Source: CAXBCP01 sp038120765
GTDB lineage: Bacteria; Pseudomonadota; Alphaproteobacteria; MPNO01; UBA830
NCBI GenBank assembly: GCA_038120765.1
Contig: JAYOMI010000139.1
Location: forward strand, 1-7,550
Direction: 5' to 3'
Length of the DNA: 7,550 nt
How positions within the stretch are numbered: position 1 is the stretch's first letter; the number at the start of each line of letters is the position of its first letter. Shown in pieces: positions 5,487 to 7,550 of this stretch. Both the position numbers and the translations under genes were made by a program. Below the pieces are notes generated by a model that had not been told where the DNA came from, searched no databases, and worked only from the letters and a program-made list of their open reading frames with translations.

Positions 5487-7202
5487 TTAGTTCAGCAGGC
5501 TGTCCGCTATTTTTTCGGCACACATGATCGTCGGTATATTCGTATTTGCGCGTGGCACGCAGGGAAACAGCGACGCGTCGCAGACAGTAAGGCCGTCGAC
5601 TCCATAGACGCTTCCATCCGGCGCCGTCACGGCCAGCGGGTCGTCGGCCTGTCCCATCCGGGCGGTGCCGGACGGGTGCCAGCACCCGGTGACATTCTCG
5701 CGGATGAATGCCTCCATCGCCTTTTCGTCGGTCATCAGTTCGTCAAGCGTTTTGCCGAGGGTAATAAATCCCTTGATCGCGGCGCGGCGCAGCGGGGCAG
5801 GGCCGTCGAGAACAGCGGCCAGGATATTCGTCAGTATCCTGTTCTTCGTATTGACGGCGCCGATTTTCCGGACGCGCTCGGAATAGGCGCTGGGAAAGGC
5901 GTCGGCGGCGATCCCGGCCATCGCGGGATGGGCGAAATACCCGGCCATCCGGTGCACGCCCTGAGCGAGGCGGTCGTAATCCCGCCGGTCGGAGAGCATG
6001 TTGAAATCGACGTCGGGTTCTGCGGTGGGGTTCGGGCTCGCCAGCAGCACATTGCCCCGCGAGTAAGGCTTGTTGCACCACATCAGGAAGGAGCCGAGCC
6101 GCACGCCGACCGCATGCCACGCGGATTTCGCGGTCACGGACACATACATGTCGCCCGGGCCGCATTCCGGCACTTCGGACGAATAGCGGAACGAAACCTG
6201 AGCGTGACGCCGCGTGCCGGTATCGGCGCGCAGGCGGGCATTGGATTTCAGATATGCCGAGACGGCGATGGTCGGATGCTCGTTCAGGTTATTGCCGACC
6301 CCGGGGCGGTCGGCGATGACGTCGATCCCCATATCCTGCAGGTGGCCGCCGCGGCCGATGCCGGACCGCATCAACAGGGTCGGCGTATGCAGGGCGCCGG
6401 TGGAGACGATCGTGCGCGCCCCCTTCAGCGTGCGCCGGGTTCCTTTGGTGTTCACCACGGCCCCGATCACCCGGCGTCCCTCGAAGACGAGCGTTTCCGC
6501 CGTGGTTTCCGGCAGGATATGAAGGTTCGGACGCGCGCGGACATCGCGGTTCAGGTAGCCCATGGACGCGGAAACGCGGGTCTCGTCCTTGTTAGAGATG
6601 GTGCTGCGGAACCAGCCGTCCTCGAAATAGCCGTTCTGGTCCTCGACCTCTTTCAGCCCGCTTTCGCTCAGAACACCCGTAACCGCACGGGTAAATTCGG
6701 GCCAGTGATCTTTGGGCACACGGCGGATGGAGATCGGACCGTCCGTGCCGTGATAGTCGTCCTGGATGTCGTGATCGGTTTCCAGCTTCCGGAAATAGGG
6801 CAGCACGCTGTCCCAGTCCCAGCCCTTCGCGCCCTTCTCTTCCCATTCGTTGTAGTCGAGGGGAGAACCGCGATTGGCCATCTGGGCGTTGATGGACGAG
6901 CCGCCGCCGACAACACGCGCCTGTTCGAGAAAACGCGGCGCCTGACGCTGCGCGCTGTTTGACGGTGTATGGGAGAGGCGGACCTTCAGTTCGCTCCAGT
7001 GATAGGCAGGATTGAAGGAGGCCCCCATCGGATAGGAATCCAGCATGTCCGCCGGCTCGTTTCCCGGCGTATAATCCTTGCCTGCCTCGACAAGAAGTAC
7101 TTCGTTCGACGCGACAGCGGACAGGCGGTTCGCGAGGGTGCACCCTGCCGACCCACCACCCAGGATGATGTAATCGAAGTGTTTGTTTTCGGTTTCGGTC
7201 AC
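5487..7202 (-). CDS. GMC-family FAD oxidoreductase (choline/alcohol dehydrogenase-like)
   Basis: A complete 571-residue flavoprotein. The FAD-binding loop is YIILGGGSAGCTLANRL (11-27) with E39 in LLVEAG. GMC signature 1 is RVVGGGSSINAQMANRG (96-112), signature 2 is GALHTPTLLMRSGIG (269-283), and RPGVGNNLNEHP (299-310) is typical. The catalytic pair is H509 in CWHPSGTARMG and probably N555 in RANTNIPTIM, giving the His/Asn form seen in choline dehydrogenase and choline oxidase. Such enzymes oxidise primary or secondary alcohols, including choline and polyethylene glycol, passing electrons to a quinone or oxygen. The C-terminal region matches BetA-like dehydrogenases, but the substrate is not fixed and no betB or betI neighbour is seen. 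Length is slightly above the usual 530-550. The start is GTG, supported by GGAG eight bases upstream. It is followed after 90 bp by the truncated FAD oxidoreductase. No signal peptide is seen. Confidence 0.94.
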   Translation of the reverse strand: MTETENKHFDYIILGGGSAGCTLANRLSAVASNEVLLVEAGKDYTPGNEPADMLDSYPMGASFNPAYHWSELKVRLSHTPSNSAQRQAPRFLEQARVVGGGSSINAQMANRGSPLDYNEWEEKGAKGWDWDSVLPYFRKLETDHDIQDDYHGTDGPISIRRVPKDHWPEFTRAVTGVLSESGLKEVEDQNGYFEDGWFRSTISNKDETRVSASMGYLNRDVRARPNLHILPETTAETLVFEGRRVIGAVVNTKGTRRTLKGARTIVSTGALHTPTLLMRSGIGRGGHLQDMGIDVIADRPGVGNNLNEHPTIAVSAYLKSNARLRADTGTRRHAQVSFRYSSEVPECGPGDMYVSVTAKSAWHAVGVRLGSFLMWCNKPYSRGNVLLASPNPTAEPDVDFNMLSDRRDYDRLAQGVHRMAGYFAHPAMAGIAADAFPSAYSERVRKIGAVNTKNRILTNILAAVLDGPAPLRRAAIKGFITLGKTLDELMTDEKAMEAFIRENVTGCWHPSGTARMGQADDPLAVTAPDGSVYGVDGLTVCDASLFPCVPRANTNIPTIMCAEKIADSLLN

Positions 7203-7210
7203 GTGGGATG

Positions 7211-7214
7211 CTCC
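7211..7214 (-). promoter_or_regulatory. Ribosome binding site deciding the GTG start of the GMC gene
   Basis: GGAG on the - strand (CTCC at 7211-7214 on +) lies eight bases before the GTG at 7202-7200. It supports this start, which places the FAD loop at the usual distance from the N-terminus. Confidence 0.5.
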
Positions 7215-7266
7215 GGGTTTTGTGTTCTTGCGTCATCTGAATTCTGTTCCCGATCTTAACGATTTT

Positions 7267-7293
7267 GCCGACGAAATCGACTGTCACGTCGGC
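7267..7293. repeat. Inverted repeat, operator-like dyad in the divergent spacer
   Basis: GCCGACG (7267-7273) and CGTCGGC (7287-7293) are perfect 7-base inverted arms around a 13-base spacer. They lie between the leftward GMC gene and the rightward flavoprotein. A third GCCGACG occurs at 7392-7398. The right arm abuts a possible -35 for the rightward gene. This would suit a dimeric repressor or activator site, but chance in GC-rich DNA is not excluded. Confidence 0.3.
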
Positions 7294-7323
7294 TTGCTGC
7301 ATCGGGTGCCCCGCGTCTAGAAT
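7294..7323 (+). promoter_or_regulatory. Possible promoter for the right-edge flavoprotein
   Basis: TTGCTG (7294-7299) and TAGAAT (7318-7323) are 18 bases apart, a fair -10 with a half-matching -35. It lies about 100-125 bases before the likely start of the flavoprotein and directly beside the inverted repeat. Apart from this and the dyad I see nothing else in the 7203-7423 spacer. Confidence 0.25.
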
Positions 7324-7423
7324 GCGGCAGTCGATAATCGCCAAAGCGCCTGTCGGTCGGAAAGAGATCGCGGCTGCAGTAGCGTTGGAATGCCGACGTC
7401 TCCGCTCTGTGCCTGTCCCTTAA

Positions 7424-7550
7424 TTGTTCGGAATTACGAGGTTCGCCATCACTGGTAACAATGAATACGATGTCGCCGTCATCGGGGGTGGCCCGGCCGG
7501 GGCGACCTCGACGATTTTATGGAGCAAACGCTTCGTCTTTGCCCGAAGGC
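7424..7550 (+). CDS. N-terminus of an FAD-dependent oxidoreductase (halogenase/geranylgeranyl-reductase-like), partial and possibly broken
   Basis: Codons from 7460 read NEYDVAVIGGGPAGATS, a clear FAD-binding Rossmann opening of the kind found in FAD-dependent halogenases and geranylgeranyl-reductase-like proteins. The gene runs off the window. The start is unusual: no ATG or GTG lies in frame between the TAA at 7421-7423 and the Rossmann strand. Candidates are TTG 7424, which has no ribosome site, and ATC 7448, a rare start codon but with GAGG (7438-7441) six bases upstream, giving a better-sized N-terminus. After GATS the frame reads TILWSKRFVFARR, which is unlike the expected hydrophobic helix and second strand. 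Meanwhile a different frame (7504 onward) reads DLDDFMEQTLRLCPKA, which looks more like real protein. So the gene may have a deletion or junction near 7503-7515. Only about 40 codons are visible, so this is tentative. Confidence 0.5.
   Translation, partial: MFGITRFAITGNNEYDVAVIGGGPAGATSTILWSKRFVFARR

Noticed and set aside
5052..6962. A 636-codon open frame on the + strand opposite the GMC gene
   Set aside because: It is antisense to clear GMC motifs, its residues show no recognisable family, and such long mirror frames are expected opposite GC-rich codons.
6592..7344. A 250-codon - strand frame overlapping the start of the GMC gene and its spacer
   Set aside because: Most of it is a shifted reading of GMC. 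The first ~45 codons in the spacer (MAIIDCRILDAG...) look slightly protein-like, but there is no ribosome site or family match.

Overview
The window is GC-rich, densely coded DNA from a proteobacterium. The enzyme mix and the PucC-type membrane-protein remnant suggest an alphaproteobacterium, perhaps a Rhodospirillales-like heterotroph with a phototrophic ancestry or neighbour. That taxonomic reading is inference: the window has no rRNA, tRNA or phylogenetic marker. It looks like accessory catabolic territory, with many hydrolases, decarboxylases and flavin oxidoreductases and no transporter, regulator or mobile element that I can recognise.

Left part (1-2565, all + strand): the 3' end of an M20-family N-carbamoyl-amino-acid hydrolase/allantoate amidohydrolase-like metallopeptidase. 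Two bases later comes a complete dihydroorotase/deacetylase-like amidohydrolase. Next is a 103-residue protein resembling the N-terminal domain of nitrile hydratase beta subunit, or the stand-alone thiocyanate hydrolase subunit ScnB. After a 120-bp gap comes a carboxymuconolactone-decarboxylase-family protein. The first three genes are tightly packed and look like an operon for C-N bond hydrolysis of a small nitrogenous substrate.

Middle (2574-4201): a 4,5-dihydroxyphthalate-decarboxylase-like protein on the - strand, convergent with the previous gene. It is divergent from a cysteine-dioxygenase-type cupin on the + strand. The 83-bp divergent spacer holds back-to-back promoter-like sequences sharing one AT-rich -10 region.

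Right part (4237-7202, all - strand; read 7202 to 4237): a full-length GMC (choline-dehydrogenase-like) oxidoreductase, then the first ~66 codons of a DAO/PuuB-like FAD oxidoreductase. That coding sequence breaks off abruptly and continues, in another frame, as the last third of a PucC-type major-facilitator protein. A peptide deformylase paralogue follows, its start codon overlapping the PucC stop. At the right edge a second flavoprotein begins on the + strand; its Rossmann signature is clear, but coding similarity seems to change frame within about 20 codons.

The most notable observations are the hard junction between two unrelated protein families near 5200, the possible second junction at the right edge, and the orphan nitrile-hydratase-beta/ScnB-like domain beside two amidohydrolases. 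I see no CRISPR array, tRNA, rRNA or insertion sequence. All assignments come from reading motifs by eye; no database search was run.
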